A stretch of 34,494 bases of DNA, taken from Plantago elongata (lineage: Eukaryota > Streptophyta > Magnoliopsida > Lamiales > Plantaginaceae). Location: contig JAYMSP010001231.1 in the NCBI GenBank assembly GCA_036897095.1, forward strand, positions 1-34,494, given 5' to 3'. The notes under the pieces are model-generated. The model worked only from the letters and a program-made list of their open reading frames with translations, was not told the DNA's origin and searched no databases. Below are positions 1 to 10,371 of the stretch, piece after piece. The position numbers and the translations under genes are program-made. Numbering within the stretch: position 1 is the first letter of the stretch; each line of letters starts with the position of its first letter.

Positions 1-198
1 TTAGAAACTCTGGCCGGTTCTGGTTTGAACCGGAACCATATTTTCTAACGGAATCTTCAATTCCGTTAGAAATTTCTAACGGAAAAAGAGTTCCATTAGA
101 AATTGTTTCTGACGACTTGTTTCTCACGATGTTTTGTCCGTTAGAAACCTCAATTTCTGTTAGAAATTCCGTTACTAAAATGCTATTTTTTTGTAGTG
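1..198. mobile_element. CACTA (En/Spm) transposon, right end
   Basis: The segment ends in TTTTTTTGTAGTG, the reverse complement of the CACTACAAAAAAA terminus typical of plant CACTA transposons. The 190 bases before it carry repeated copies, in both orientations, of a short motif (TTTCTAACGGAA and variants such as TTCCGTTAGAAA), as expected for subterminal transposase-binding repeats. The element runs off the left edge of the window, so its other end and its 3-bp target duplication cannot be checked. A 95-codon reading frame across this end (117-404) crosses the element boundary and is not a gene. Confidence 0.75.
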
Positions 199-1260
199 CC
201 CCTAGCCGGGCAACATTTTTTAATTTACTAAATCAATTTTCCATGTTGTCACAAAATTTTTTATGCTCGGGTTGGGGACGGTGTTGGTTCCCACCTTGCC
301 CCATGACGAAAATTTGTGCCAGGTCGGATTATAGGCTGATCGTGGGTCAAATTTGTGTATCAGTCAAATTCAAGTCGAGTTATGTACATCTTAGAGTGGG
401 TTGACTATTGGGCAAATGCGAGTTTTGGACGAGTACAAATGTAGAACCCAACCTTGTCCCTGTACATAAATAATTTATCAGGTTTTAACGGGGTCGTGTT
501 GCTTCGATCTACCTAATTACATGTATGATACTAATACAAATGTTGTATACGATGAGACTCCAACAAATTATATGGTTTTTACCTTGCATACCTTGAAGAC
601 CATTTTATTTTTTTTATGATTTTCCCTGCTATCCGTTTATGTGATTAATCCAGTCGAATACTGTCGGGTCCTTTTTGAGGGGGCGGCTCTCCCAGCGGTG
701 TTTTTTACATCCACAAGACTCAAACACGAGACCTTGCTCGAGTGAACTAAAGTTCCTTAGTACTAGAGCTAACAATTGTTGGTATATATACCTTGAAGAC
801 TTAATATTAGCAGAATGTGTTAACTCATCCTTAGATTTTGTTTTATAGGAAATGATTGATTTTTATTGATCTCTATATTACACATATGTTTGAATTTTGA
901 ATAATGTAGTAGTTTATATGTTTTTTGTACACTTTATTTGAAGGATAAATGTGCTATTTAAAGATATTTTTATATATGATTTTTTATACCAGTCGAGTCT
1001 ACTGATTTATGTTTTCTGAATTCTTACAGGTATAATTGACTTCCGATGCAATATTCAAGGTTTCAAGTGATTAAATCATGAATTTATTTACATTGTAGTT
1101 TTAAGATGTTTGTCAACTTCAACATGTTATGTTCGACTTATTCATTTTTATTTAAACTTTGTTGCCACCCCCCGTCGAGTATTGACGGGCCATTGATTAG
1201 TTATACATATAATTAAGAATTATACACCGCTACCCCAATCTCTTATTAATACACGTTTGG

Positions 1261-1363
1261 AGCGTCTCTCCAGAGACTTTGTTGCGAATTTATAAATCTA
1301 TTTAATTACTAAAAGTAAAGTCATGCTACTAAACGTCTGAGCGTCTCTCCAAAGACTTTGTTG
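1261..1363 (+). repeat. 24-bp direct repeat, two copies 79 bp apart
   Basis: AGCGTCTCTCCAGAGACTTT followed by GTTG occurs at 1261-1284 and again with one mismatch at 1340-1363. Within each copy GTCTCTCCAGAGAC is close to a palindrome. There are only two copies and no protein signal. Confidence 0.6.
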
Positions 1364-1753
1364 TTAAATTCTGGATGGGATGTATCTTCTCTTCTCTACT
1401 ATTCTAAAAGAAAACTACTTAAAGGTAGTTGTTATACCAATTAATTCAATTTTGACCAATTGAAATAATTTTCACATCTAAAAATAAAAGTAAAAAGAAA
1501 AAAGAAGAAGAAGAAGGAGGTAGTTACACATATACATCATAATTAAATTTATAATTAATAATAAATTTATATCTTTATTAATAACTAATATAACATATAC
1601 ATTATAATTAAATTTATAATCAACAAAGTACAAGTATATTTAATTTTAATATGAAATACGCATTTATTTCACGTGCATAATTTTTCTAGTATAAGAAATG
1701 ATGAGTTAAATTCAGAATCGAGCTTCAGAAGCTTGGATTCAGAGGGAGTATAT

Positions 1754-1779
1754 TGATCATCAATAAGACCCTAGTCCTT
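1754..1779 (+). repeat. Empty-site-like copy of the MITE-A insertion site
   Basis: These 26 bases equal the left flank (1917-1929, TGATCATCAATAA) joined directly to the right flank (2564-2576, GACCCTAGTCCTT) of the MITE at 1930-2560. It therefore looks like an unoccupied version of the same target site, 150 bases upstream of the occupied one. It fixes the element ends to within a few bases and gives a 3-bp target duplication of TAA/TTA type. Sequence outside the 26 bases does not match, so the duplicated stretch is short. Confidence 0.65.
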
Positions 1780-1929
1780 GGATTAAAGGCCTGCAAAATG
1801 TTAGGTTGCGGTGGTGGTAGAGATGTGTGAATCGTGTTCAGGCTTCAGCCTATGAGGCTATGACCACTTACGAATACAAGAAATTTAGGTGACTTCTGAA
1901 AATCAAAAATAGAGAATGATCATCAATAA

Positions 1930-2560
1930 GACTATGCCCAATGGGGCGCCATGGCGCTGCCGCCGTGTCAATCGACGCGCCGTAGGCGCCCCAATGGACA
2001 ATTCTCGCCGCGCCAACAGGCGCGGCGAGCGTTTTGGCGCCTGGCAGCAGCCCTGCCATGTGCTGCTTCATTTTCTTTTTATTTTGTTTTGTTTTTTTTT
2101 TATTTTGTCCAATTTCAAACGCGAATAACTTGAAAAATATAAATGTAAAAAATATATAAAAATTACCAACGGATTCGTCTCTTCGAGATCTACAAATAGA
2201 GACCACTCTCGATTATTTTTGGATCATTCCATCTCACACACATTTTATCTCTCAATTAAACTTAAAATTGTAAAACAACCTCTAATAATTTAATTTTATT
2301 AATTTCAACTTCTAAACACTATTCTAGTATATTAAATATATTTTTAGTAAAATAAAAAAAATTTAAATTTTAAACCTTAAAAAAATTATAAAACGATTTA
2401 AAACAATGCAATTTCATTAATTTCAACATTTAAGCACTCTTATAATATGAATAATATATAAATAAAATTAAAAAAATTAAAAATATTAAATTTTTTGATG
2501 ACGTGGCGACGACGACACATCACCATTGAAGTAAAAATGACAACGAACGCGTCGATGGTC
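1930..2560 (-). mobile_element. PIF/Harbinger-like MITE, copy A (631 bp)
   Basis: The element lies between TAA (1927-1929) and TTA (2561-2563). It begins GACTATGCCCAATGG and ends GTCGATGGTC, so its termini are related to those of the copy in the methyltransferase intron. Its left 130 bases are GC-rich and full of short inverted repeats (GGCGCC, GCGCGG); the rest is AT-rich. The core matches copy B (20833-21516) in reverse complement, for example ATTTTTGGATCATTCC at 2215-2230 against 21188-21203. No transposase is encoded, so it is non-autonomous. The small reading frames inside it (1916-2206, both strands) arise from the GC-rich end and are not genes. The PIF/Harbinger class is inferred from the 3-bp TWA-type duplication. 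Confidence 0.65.
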
Positions 2561-2563
2561 TTA

Positions 2564-2911
2564 GACCCTAGTCCTTATTAGGCACCGCATCTCTACAAGC
2601 AAACAGACATCGTCAGATGTAACCAAAGTTTTGATTGCATCATACGGAACAGAACTTCAGATGAATCAGATCTGATCCTTTTAATTTTTATCTAATTAAT
2701 GTATACTTTCCTTTTTCGGTTCAATCTGTATGTGATGATGATGAGCAAATTTTCATCAATCGGCAATTCTGATAAACCTAGCAAAATTATGGTTTTTTTG
2801 GTCGAATTAAATTAAAAAAGAAATCCAATGGTCCAAAGGATGTACAGCCGTGTATGAGAGGAGCAATTCCTCAATTTGTACATAAGTCCCTACATTTTTC
2901 AATTTTGCGAC
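2564..2911. other. Intergenic DNA, nothing recognised
   Basis: About 350 bases of AT-rich DNA between the MITE and the duplicated gypsy leader. No coding, RNA or terminal-repeat signal was seen. Confidence 0.5.
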
Positions 2912-3398
2912 CTTATTTGAATTGCAACCTTCTCTTTTTGAACTTTAAACGCACGATGATGTGGTCCAAACATGAAAACAACCATAGAGGATTTTACAAA
3001 CCTATAATATTTATTTTCTTAATCAATTAGTGTTTGATATTTATATTCCTTCTTCTAATTAATTAAAATTTGATATTTTCTTTCTTTTAGATGAATTAGA
3101 ATTTAGCATCTTCCTTTTAGTTGGCTAAAAGTTCATAGTTGATTAGAATTTTTATTATTTAAGCATTCTGAGGTACTTTTTACTTATTTATTTATTGATT
3201 GATTTATAAAAAAATGAGGTTAACAATCTATCATCTTTCGGTATTCTACGAATCAACGAACTTCGATAAAGAGTTATTCCTTGTCACATACAATGCATCA
3301 GTTTGGTATTATATTCTAGATGTATCCCGCCCCGTAGTGAACGGAGAGCCGCTAACCAAGGTATTGACGACGATATTGTTGAATTAAGACGTGAAAAT
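2912..3398 (+). repeat. Gypsy leader/gag-start duplication, copy 1
   Basis: This segment is repeated at 3475-3967 (period 563 bp) with high identity. It contains an AT-rich untranslated leader followed by the first codons of a retrotransposon gag. In this copy the gag start codon is lost (TGTATCCCGCC in place of ATGCCGCC), and similarity stops after about 30 codons. The 62-codon frame at 3199-3387 lies in a different frame and is not a gene. Confidence 0.7.
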
Positions 3399-3474
3399 TA
3401 TGGATTGAATTAAGCTTGCTGAAAATGCTGATATTGATCAACAATCACGGACAGGCCACACATGTTCAGATAAT

Positions 3475-3967
3475 CTTATTTGAATTGCAACCTTTTCTTT
3501 TAAAACTTTAAACGCACGATGATGTGGTCCAAACATGAAAACTACCATAGAGGATTTTACAAACCTATAATATTTATTTTCTTAATCAATTAGTAATTGA
3601 TATTTATTTTCCTTCTTCTAATTAATTAGAATTTGATATTTTCTTTCTTTTAGATGAATTAGAATTTAGCATCTTCCTTTTAGTTGGCTAAAAGTTCATA
3701 GTTGATTAGAATTATTATTATTTAAGCATTTTGAGGCGCTTTATATTTATTTATTTATTGATTGATTTATAGAAAAACGAGGTTTCCTCAACAATCTATC
3801 ATCTTTCAGTATTCTATGAATCAACGAACTTCGATAAAGAGTTCTTCCTTGTCACGTATGATGCATCAGGTTTGGTATCATATTCTAGAGGTATGCCGCC
3901 CCGTAGAGAACGGAGAGTTGCTAATCAAGGTATTGACGATGATATTGTTGAATTAAGACGTGAAAAT
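3475..3967 (+). repeat. Gypsy leader/gag-start duplication, copy 2
   Basis: This is the second copy of the segment at 2912-3398. It keeps the gag start ATGCCGCCCCGTAGA (MPPRR) at 3893 and leads directly into the gag remnant. A 76-base unrelated segment separates the two copies. The arrangement suggests a local tandem duplication or two nested insertions of one family. Confidence 0.7.
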
Positions 3968-4403
3968 GCTGAATTTCGGTGGCAGGTTGAATTATTAACA
4001 CAACGATTGGATGATTCCGTGAATATACACCCTCATGATGATGATGTCCCTGTTACGGATGAAAACCCTTGCGACGGTCCCCGACATTCCTCACTCGATC
4101 ACCCTAGCCAACGTTGGAAACAGGGTTTGAAGGAGTTTCCGACTTTCGATGGCAGTCTTAAGCCAGAAGAGTTTATAGATTAGCTATTACAAGTTGAAGA
4201 AATTCTAGATTCAAGGAGGTTCTAGAAGATCGTTTTATTCCTCTTATTACAATCCGCTTGCATGGTCACAAAACGAAGGGGGAGGGGGGTGCGCGCGGAT
4301 AGGCAGGACTTTGTGCAAGCATGGTGCCAACAGTTGAAACAAATGCATATTCGTGGAAGCATATTAGGGTTGCATTTATGAGCAATATTTGTACCAGCGG
4401 TCC
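3893..4403 (+). pseudogene. Ty3/gypsy gag remnant
   Basis: Gag is the structural polyprotein that packages retrotransposon RNA. The frame opens MPPRRERR at 3893, runs through a charged, coiled-coil-like stretch (ELRRENAEFRWQVELLTQRL) and reaches FPTFDGSLKPEEFID, which matches the conserved start of the plant gypsy gag domain (family pattern: F-x-G-x-x-x-P-E-E-F-I-D-W-L). The expected Trp is a TAG stop at 4181-4183. Beyond it the frame continues as LLQVEEILDS, and a shifted frame near 4360-4400 gives YEQYLYQR, another typical gag motif. So at least one stop and one frameshift disable it. It is cut at 4404 by the start of a gypsy LTR of another lineage. A chromovirus-type origin is likely but not certain. 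Confidence 0.7.
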
Positions 4404-5142
4404 TGATGAGAGGGTTTTAGACCGTCTCATTTAGTCTTTTTCACCACCTTTTATTGTTCTTAAGTTCTAATTTTGTTGTTAAAGTACAACCATTTTACTT
4501 GTTTCATTCTATTTTGGATTTCATAGGTATTTGGTGAAAATGCTCCAATTCATAGAAAAAAGGATGCATTTTATGCACACTTGGATGATCCAATTGCATT
4601 GTATGGTTTATAGAAGTGGAGTGGTGGAGCCAAAATACCAAGAAATGAAGTTGGATGGAGCGAAATCAAGCAAAAGGAGAAAAAATGGCAAAGAAGGGCA
4701 AAAATGGAATTTCCTGCAGAAGACTGCGTCGCAAGATGCAACTGCAGCTTTTACCGCGTCGCGATCAACTCTGACCGCGATGCAGTAAAGATTTGGTCTC
4801 GTCCACCGCGTCGATTTCCTGGCACAGTTCAAATTCTTCAACGTCTTTTCCCATATTTTGACTATTTTCTATCCTAGTTAGGTTCTACTACTTCATTCTC
4901 TATATAATAGAACATAGTCTTCAATTGTAAACATACTTTTCATTCTCCCTCTCTCTCCCAACTCTTAGAGAGAGAAATAGAGATTAAAAGATAAAGGTCA
5001 ATTTGACTCTAGCCTTGGTTATATATTTTATATTGAAGATTATTTTGTGCAATTGGAATTCAGATTCTAGCAAGCTCTGTTGTTGGATCCTATCAATTAC
5101 GTGTGAGTGACAACCATCGGTACACTGTTTCTAATCCTACTA
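4404..5142 (+). mobile_element. Athila/Tat-type gypsy LTR, truncated copy
   Basis: The segment starts TGATGAGAGGGTTTTAGACC and is collinear with the first ~800 bases of the full LTR at 8422-10086, including shared blocks ATTGTTCTTAAGT, AAAAAGGATGCATT and GTGACAACCATCGGTAC. The TGATGAG start is typical of Athila/Tat-lineage LTRs. It is cut at 5143 by the terminal TGTTGG of a copia LTR in the opposite orientation. The 85-codon frame inside it (4531-4788) is not conserved in the second LTR copy. Confidence 0.7.
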
Positions 5143-6568
5143 TGTTGGTCCAGATAACGGCAAAGTAAAAGACTAGGGGGGGGGGGGACGGTTGAATAGT
5201 CTTTTTAAACTTTTGTCGATAAACACAGTTTCTCAGATACTTGTAGGTATCTGTTACTTAATATTTAGAGAGCGGAAGACTTTGCGATAGATAACTGAGT
5301 TTGTGCTTTGCAGTAACAAAAATGTATGTGTGTGTTGATGACATGTAAATACATTGAGTAAATAACACAACAAGTATAGTGGTATCTGGAGGTACCGTAA
5401 TCCTCCAACTAATCAACTCGGTCTTTCAGAGACCTAGAATCCACTAGAATATATAATTGAATTCACCTTACACTAATTCTATTCTAAGATCCTTAAAGAA
5501 GTGGTTCCCAACCAAATGTTCCCCCTGAGTTGTTCCCAAGCTCCACGAGCCAAGTACTTCCTATACTCAAAATAACCTTGGAGCTATTCCTTTATTTCCC
5601 AAATCAAGTAATTTTTGAACTCCACGCCTTGATGGTGTTTGGTTATGTTGTTTTTCAGGTAAGCTTCTCTTATAACTTTTTAGTTATATTCAGAGAGCTT
5701 GAAGAATCAAGTCTAGTTAATATACTTATGCAGTGTATGGTAGATTGCTCTTTACTGACCCAAGTTTATGAGATTTGTTCAAGAGAATGAATCTCACATA
5801 GTTATCCAAAGATTCAACTCTCTCACAAATTACAATACTTGTTGAAGGATCAGGACACTCAGAACTACTAGTGATTTGGTCGCAACAAAAAGCTTGAAGA
5901 ATGAGTAGTGAATGCTTAAGAGAATACTTGCTTGAAAGTAGATATGAGCGTAGTTCGTGTGTGTATTTCTCAGCTTTTAAGTGGTGTTATTTATAGATGA
6001 ATTTGATAGTCATTTGAATAGTATCCATTAGACATATTTGAAATTCAATCCGTTCATATCTTGAAATTAGTACTCCCATGCGTAAGTCTCTTTTCAGAGA
6101 GTTATGCAAAAGATAGAGACATTTATGTCCAGGCATTATATGCGATGTACTATATTTTGTCATGTAGTCTCAACGGATGCATGTAGCTTTCTGAGGCTTG
6201 ACATGTTCCTTCACATATAAACTTGTTGTCTCAGAAACTTATTTGTAACTTTATTTTGCAAACAAAACATTAGTTCACTCATAAGTTTTTGAATTAACTA
6301 TCTGAGGAGACTTTCCTCTTTTGTCTTCAGATACCTTTGTGAAAAAGGTCTTGTCCTTCGCTTGGACGCCTCCTTCTTGGTCTTCTCCGAACTAAATAAA
6401 AATTACATTCAGAGACCTAACATCCTATTACAAGGTTTCTAAAAACTATCATACTTGGGGTATTTCTTCTTTACAATGTTCAAGTGAACCAAGAATACTA
6501 AACTCCTTTCTCAACTAAGATAAATCATTATGTTGAATGATCAAAATACTAAACAGATATTCTTAACA
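5143..6568 (-). mobile_element. Sirevirus-like copia 3' LTR (M1, 1426 bp)
   Basis: Read on the minus strand the LTR begins TGTTAAGAATATCTG at 6568 and ends CTGGACCAACA at 5143, giving canonical TG...CA ends. It is homologous along its length to 31521-32975 and to the partial copy at 34169-34494. It is preceded on the minus strand by a polypurine tract and an extra ORF. A run of 12 G lies at 5176-5187. The Sirevirus-like assignment rests on the polypurine tract and the extra 3' ORF; the matching 5' half with pol is absent from the window. Confidence 0.65.
5176..5187 (+). repeat. Poly-G run in copia LTR
   Basis: Twelve consecutive G lie near the outer end of the LTR, in the context GACTAG(G)nTGAATAGTC. 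The same site has 17 G in the LTR at 31521 and an interrupted G-rich run in the LTR at 34169. Confidence 0.85.
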
Positions 6569-6590
6569 AATTTCCCCCCTTTTTTGATCA
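6569..6590 (-). other. Polypurine tract of copia element M1
   Basis: On the minus strand TGATCAAAAAAGGGGGGAAA immediately precedes the LTR start TGTTAAGA. A polypurine tract primes plus-strand DNA synthesis. The ATCAAAAAGGGGG form is common in plant Sirevirus-type copia elements, and the same tract sits next to the LTR of copy M2. Confidence 0.75.
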
Positions 6591-6841
6591 GACAACAATG
6601 ATTATCTCAAAAAGTTCTATTACAATTTGGTGAAGTCAATTAAGTTCACATAAGTGCAGAAAGTAAACATCAACCAAATCACAAGGAGTGATCTTTGCTG
6701 ACAAGTTATCTTACATAAATAGTATCTGAGAGTAGGATGATCAGATAGAAATAATTACAGCACATGATAACTTACAAGGTAATTGAAAAACATTACATCA
6801 GCAAAAACACAAAAAACAATACTTATGGAAAGTAGAACAAC

Positions 6842-8421
6842 ATGAGAGCTAAACCCTATGTCTTCAAATCTTCAGAATCTTCAAAACACTCAAGGTCTTC
6901 CAACAACCTCAAGTTCTTCAGTCATTCATTCTGGATCAGTCTCTGAATCACCTGTCTTTGTGTTCTCTTTTGTCTATGACATAATCAAAGAGGTAGGTTC
7001 TTACAACCATTTCAGTTTCTCTGGCAACCTTGCACTTCTCTTTGTGAAACTACTTGATCCAGTAAAATCTTCCCCTCTTCCAAGCATGCTAATTCTTGGT
7101 CTAAATGTGCTTGGCATATTTATAGATAACTCTCAAGTATTTCATGTCATCTATATATTCTTGCTCAGTCATGTAGAATGACTCATATGCTAGCACAACG
7201 AGCTTGTTCTGTGAGCTAAAGCCTGTTCCTCGAAGTTTTGGAACCTTGTGAACATCATCAGGTCTGATGTAAGGACAATCCTCATCCAAATCCCTTTCCA
7301 TGACATCTCTTCTAATCTTTACTTCAAAATCCAGCCATGTTTTCACATGTGTAGGATTTATCAGATGGGGTCTCTTCACTCTCCATGCCATCATCTAGTT
7401 GAAAATGGGATCAGGGAATTTCCTGTTCAACAATAAGTATTGGAGATCCAGAATCCAATAGCCATTCAGTCGTTTAATGCATGCAGACTGACTATCATTA
7501 GTCTTAGTGTACTCAATTAGGGCATCTGCAGGTCTTGGAGGTAGATCTCCAGTGTTTGATCTCTCAAACCTTGGATCCCTTCTCTGTTTCCTGTTCATTA
7601 TGGGATTCTCCCTTGATGTGTTTCTAGCCCAGGGGTTTTGACTTGAAGAACCACCTTAGTCATATTTGAAATGTCTAGATGTTGTTCTGGCAACAATTGG
7701 GTCAGATACCTCATCAAAAATCTTTCTCTTTTTGTGGAGAGGATGTTCATCATGATCAGTGTCTTCATCAAAAAAATTGTTGTGGCCTTGATCATTTGGA
7801 GAGCAGGTATCTTCAATATCTTTCTTCTTCTTCTTCTTCTTCTTCTTCTTCAGAAGGTTTATCTTTCCTTCGGGACTTGGTTCCCTTTGGATTTTTCTTA
7901 GCAGCTCTGAATCTAGTTGTTGGTGGTTTTTGTTGTTGGCTTAAGGAGGGAGGTGGTTCTTTGATAGTGAGAGGTTTTTCAGCATGCTGCTTCTTCTTGC
8001 ATGTTTCCTTTCTTGATCCTTTCCCCTTAGTCATTGATGGCTGACTCAAATTCACATAAGCCTCTTGGAGAGAGTCAAAGTGTTTTCTCAGCATGTTTTA
8101 GCTTTCCACCAACTTTTGAAATTCTGAGTGAAGGGACTCAATTTGTCCAAGTAGCAGATGCTCTCTTTTGGAAATCTTTTCCAGTGGCTCATACATCATA
8201 TCTACCTTTCAAGTAGCATAACTAGACTTCATCAAAGCTTTTTGAGGAGTCTCTAAATCTCCATCTCTTTGTATAACTAAGTCTTTCTGAGTAAGCATGA
8301 GAGATGTTGTTCTTCTAATGATAAACTTACCAAAGTCTTTGAATTCTGAAGGAATAGAAGACAAGACCTGACTATTTTGTTCCAACAATCCATTCTTCAT
8401 GTGAGCTAAAAGAATGAACTT
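6842..8421 (-). pseudogene. Extra ORF of Sirevirus-like copia element, copy M1 (decayed)
   Basis: On the minus strand this region lies between the missing pol and the polypurine tract/3' LTR, where Sireviruses often carry an additional, sometimes 'env-like', ORF. Reading from 8400 downwards there is a helical, charged segment, a basic segment (RAAKKNPKGTKSRRKDKP) followed by a run of Glu encoded by a (TTC)n tract at 7821-7851, then a globular-looking block: LNGYWILDLQYLLLNRKFPD, MMAWRVKRPHLINPTHVKTW, DEDCPYIRPDDVHKVPKL and LAYESFYMTEQEYIDDMKYL (ending near 7101). The last blocks recur in copy M2 (33500-34000), so they are truly coding. A TAG stop (7395-7397 on +) replaces a sense codon present in M2, and further stops and shifts follow, so this copy is dead. 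I recognise no conserved domain, signal peptide or clear membrane segment. Confidence 0.6.
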
Positions 8422-9049
8422 TGATGAGTGGATTTTGTACCATCTCCTCCAGTCTTTTTTACCAACTTTTATTGTTCTTAAGTCTTAGTTTTGATAATAA
8501 AGTAGAACTGTTTTACTCGTTTCGCTCTATCTTGTATTTTACAGGTATTTGATGAAAACGCTCTAATGGATAGCAAAAAGGATGCATTATATGCACACTT
8601 GGATGGTTCAATAGGTTTGCATGGTTGCTAGAAGTGGAGCGATGGAATCAAAATACCAAGAGTCAAAGTTGGAATGAGCGATATTGAGTCAAAAGAGCTA
8701 AATTGGGGAACTGGAGCGAATTAGACCAAAGTCGACTTTGAAGAACTCCCCGCGATGCAGGGAGTGGTCTGCAACGCAAGCAACCCGCGGCGTGGGATGC
8801 TTCTCGTGTTGCGATGAGCAGAGTGTTGCTCGCATCGCGAAGCTCGTCGTGATGCGATGCAATCCACGCGAGTCTTTCTGGCATCGTGAGGAATACCCAG
8901 TCGCCTTAGGATTTCGACTTCCAACTCCCAGTCGACTTCTACTCCGAAATGGCGAGTCCTAGCTCAGTTATACTATTTTTTTCTCTAAAATAAAGGCCTA
9001 GCCTTCACTTGTAACTCACAACTTTCATAACCACCCTCTATCAACACAC

Positions 9050-9050
<1 letters not shown>

Positions 9051-9095
<45 letters not shown>
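9051..9095 (+). repeat. (AG)n microsatellite in gypsy LTR
   Basis: About 22 AG units. The other LTR copy has only a few AG units at the equivalent place (4965-4983), so the tract expanded in this copy. Confidence 0.9.
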
Positions 9096-9098
<3 letters not shown>

Positions 9099-9853
9099 AA
9101 ATGCAAAAGTCACTTGTCCCTAACCTTGATTATATTTTATATAGAAGACTATTTGTGCCAATTGGAATTCGGATTCTAGCAAGCTCGAAGGATGGATCCT
9201 ATCAGCTACGTGGAGTGACAACCATCGGTACGTGTTCTAATTCAATGTTATCATGAGAATGTGTGTTTACTTATCCACCTACTATTATGAGTAGCTAAAC
9301 ACCCCACTATGGGCTGGTGATGAATACAAGTATGATTAGCTAGGGTTTATGCAATTCGATATGCATCAGGATTAATCATTATGCTCAGGGATTAAACAAT
9401 TAATCTGGTTATGTATAATTGATATTCTTAAATGAAAATAATTGCATCGCATAACTCGAGCTTTTGTCAAACTATCTTTACGACCATGGGTTTTACGAAA
9501 GTTTGTGGCACTTATATATAAACCAGATTAATATGTTTACCTGTAGTTTAGTGGAATTGACGACTCCACTAATTCTACCATTACCATGATAGTAGTGTGT
9601 GATATGTTGAACGATCATGAAGCGACTGCATGAGAAATTTGAGTGCAAGTGCGTAAAATGCTCGAAGTGATTAATTCATGTGAATTGCAAATTCCCCATG
9701 CTAATCATCTTGTTCAAATCACCACCATGTAGTTTCTCCAATTGCACATCTATCTTCTATATTTAGTATTTATCTTCTATGTTATCTTCTCTACTCTACA
9801 AAACATACTTACTTCACAACACACACACAAACACAAAACAACTCGCAGCTGAG

Positions 9854-9857
<4 letters not shown>

Positions 9858-9905
<48 letters not shown>
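9858..9905 (+). repeat. (TC)n microsatellite in gypsy LTR
   Basis: A nearly perfect TC tract with one interruption (CTAT near 9894), located in the 3' part of the LTR. Confidence 0.9.
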
Positions 9906-10092
9906 ACTCATCTCCTTCCTTTTACATATAATTTTGTTTACTAAATTGTATAAGCTAAAGCAACAGCTAGTTAAGTCCTTGGAGACCGACCTCTGGTTAT
10001 TTTCATTATGGTATATTTTAACTTAGCTTCTGGATTTGACTCTGTCATAAAAACAAATAAATATAAAATTCTGATTTTAGACATCAAGTTTT

Positions 10093-10110
10093 TGGCGCCG
10101 CTACTGGGGA
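10093..10110 (+). other. Primer binding site, tRNA-Asp type
   Basis: TGGCGCCGCTACTGGGGA matches 15 of 18 bases of the tRNA-Asp-complementary primer binding site TGGCGCCGTTGCCGGGGA used by many plant Athila/Tat gypsy elements. It lies a few bases after the LTR end. Confidence 0.8.
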
Positions 10111-10371
10111 CTTAACTCCTTTGTTAGGTTTACGAAATTGGCAAACAAAATAATATAATTATGTACTGTTTATATTCTTCTACACTTTAGCTTAGACTAA
10201 CAACTCTAGCTAGTGCATGAATGGGAGGCGAGGTCTTGAATCGCCTATAGCCCTTTTATAGACGGGATAGATAAGCACTGCAGCAAACATAAAAGACTCA
10301 AGGAAAGAAACACACAAACGCTTCAAGCAAATTTAGAGCGAGAAATTACAATAGCGGAAAACCCACCTTCC

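Larger units (their letters stand above)
199..1929. other. AT-rich intergenic DNA
   Basis: I see no gene. Around 265-290 a G-rich stretch (GGTTGGGGACGG) has a loose inverted partner near 448-466 (CCCAACCTTGTCCC), which could be a decayed foldback element. At 716-745 there is a phrase of the kind often found in decayed plant retroelements (ACTCAAACACGAGACC). The rest is AT-rich and low in complexity, with poly-purine patches near 1480-1520. Confidence 0.5.
8422..10086 (+). mobile_element. Athila/Tat-type gypsy 5' LTR (about 1.66 kb)
   Basis: The LTR starts TGATGAGTGGATTTTG. It is followed by ATCAAGTTTT and a tRNA-Asp-type primer binding site, so it is a 5' LTR on the + strand. Its exact end is A10083 or A10086. 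The first 800 bases match the truncated copy at 4404-5142. It contains a GC-rich, repetitive stretch (about 8740-8890, copies of GCGATGC/CATCGCG) and two dinucleotide microsatellites. Small reading frames on both strands at 8663-8962 follow the GC-rich stretch and are not genes. Confidence 0.75.

Noticed and set aside
645..1190. Pair of similar phrases CAGTCGAATACTGTCGGGTCC (645-670) and CCGTCGAGTATTGACGGGCC (about 1170-1190)
   Set aside because: Too short and too diverged to define an element; could be chance.
7813..8094. Poly-Glu protein as a separate small gene
   Set aside because: The Glu run is a (TTC)n microsatellite within the copia accessory ORF; the flanking frame belongs to that ORF.
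9051..9905. CRISPR-like or regulatory meaning of the AG and TC tracts
   Set aside because: They are ordinary dinucleotide microsatellites in an LTR; there are no spaced repeats anywhere in the window.
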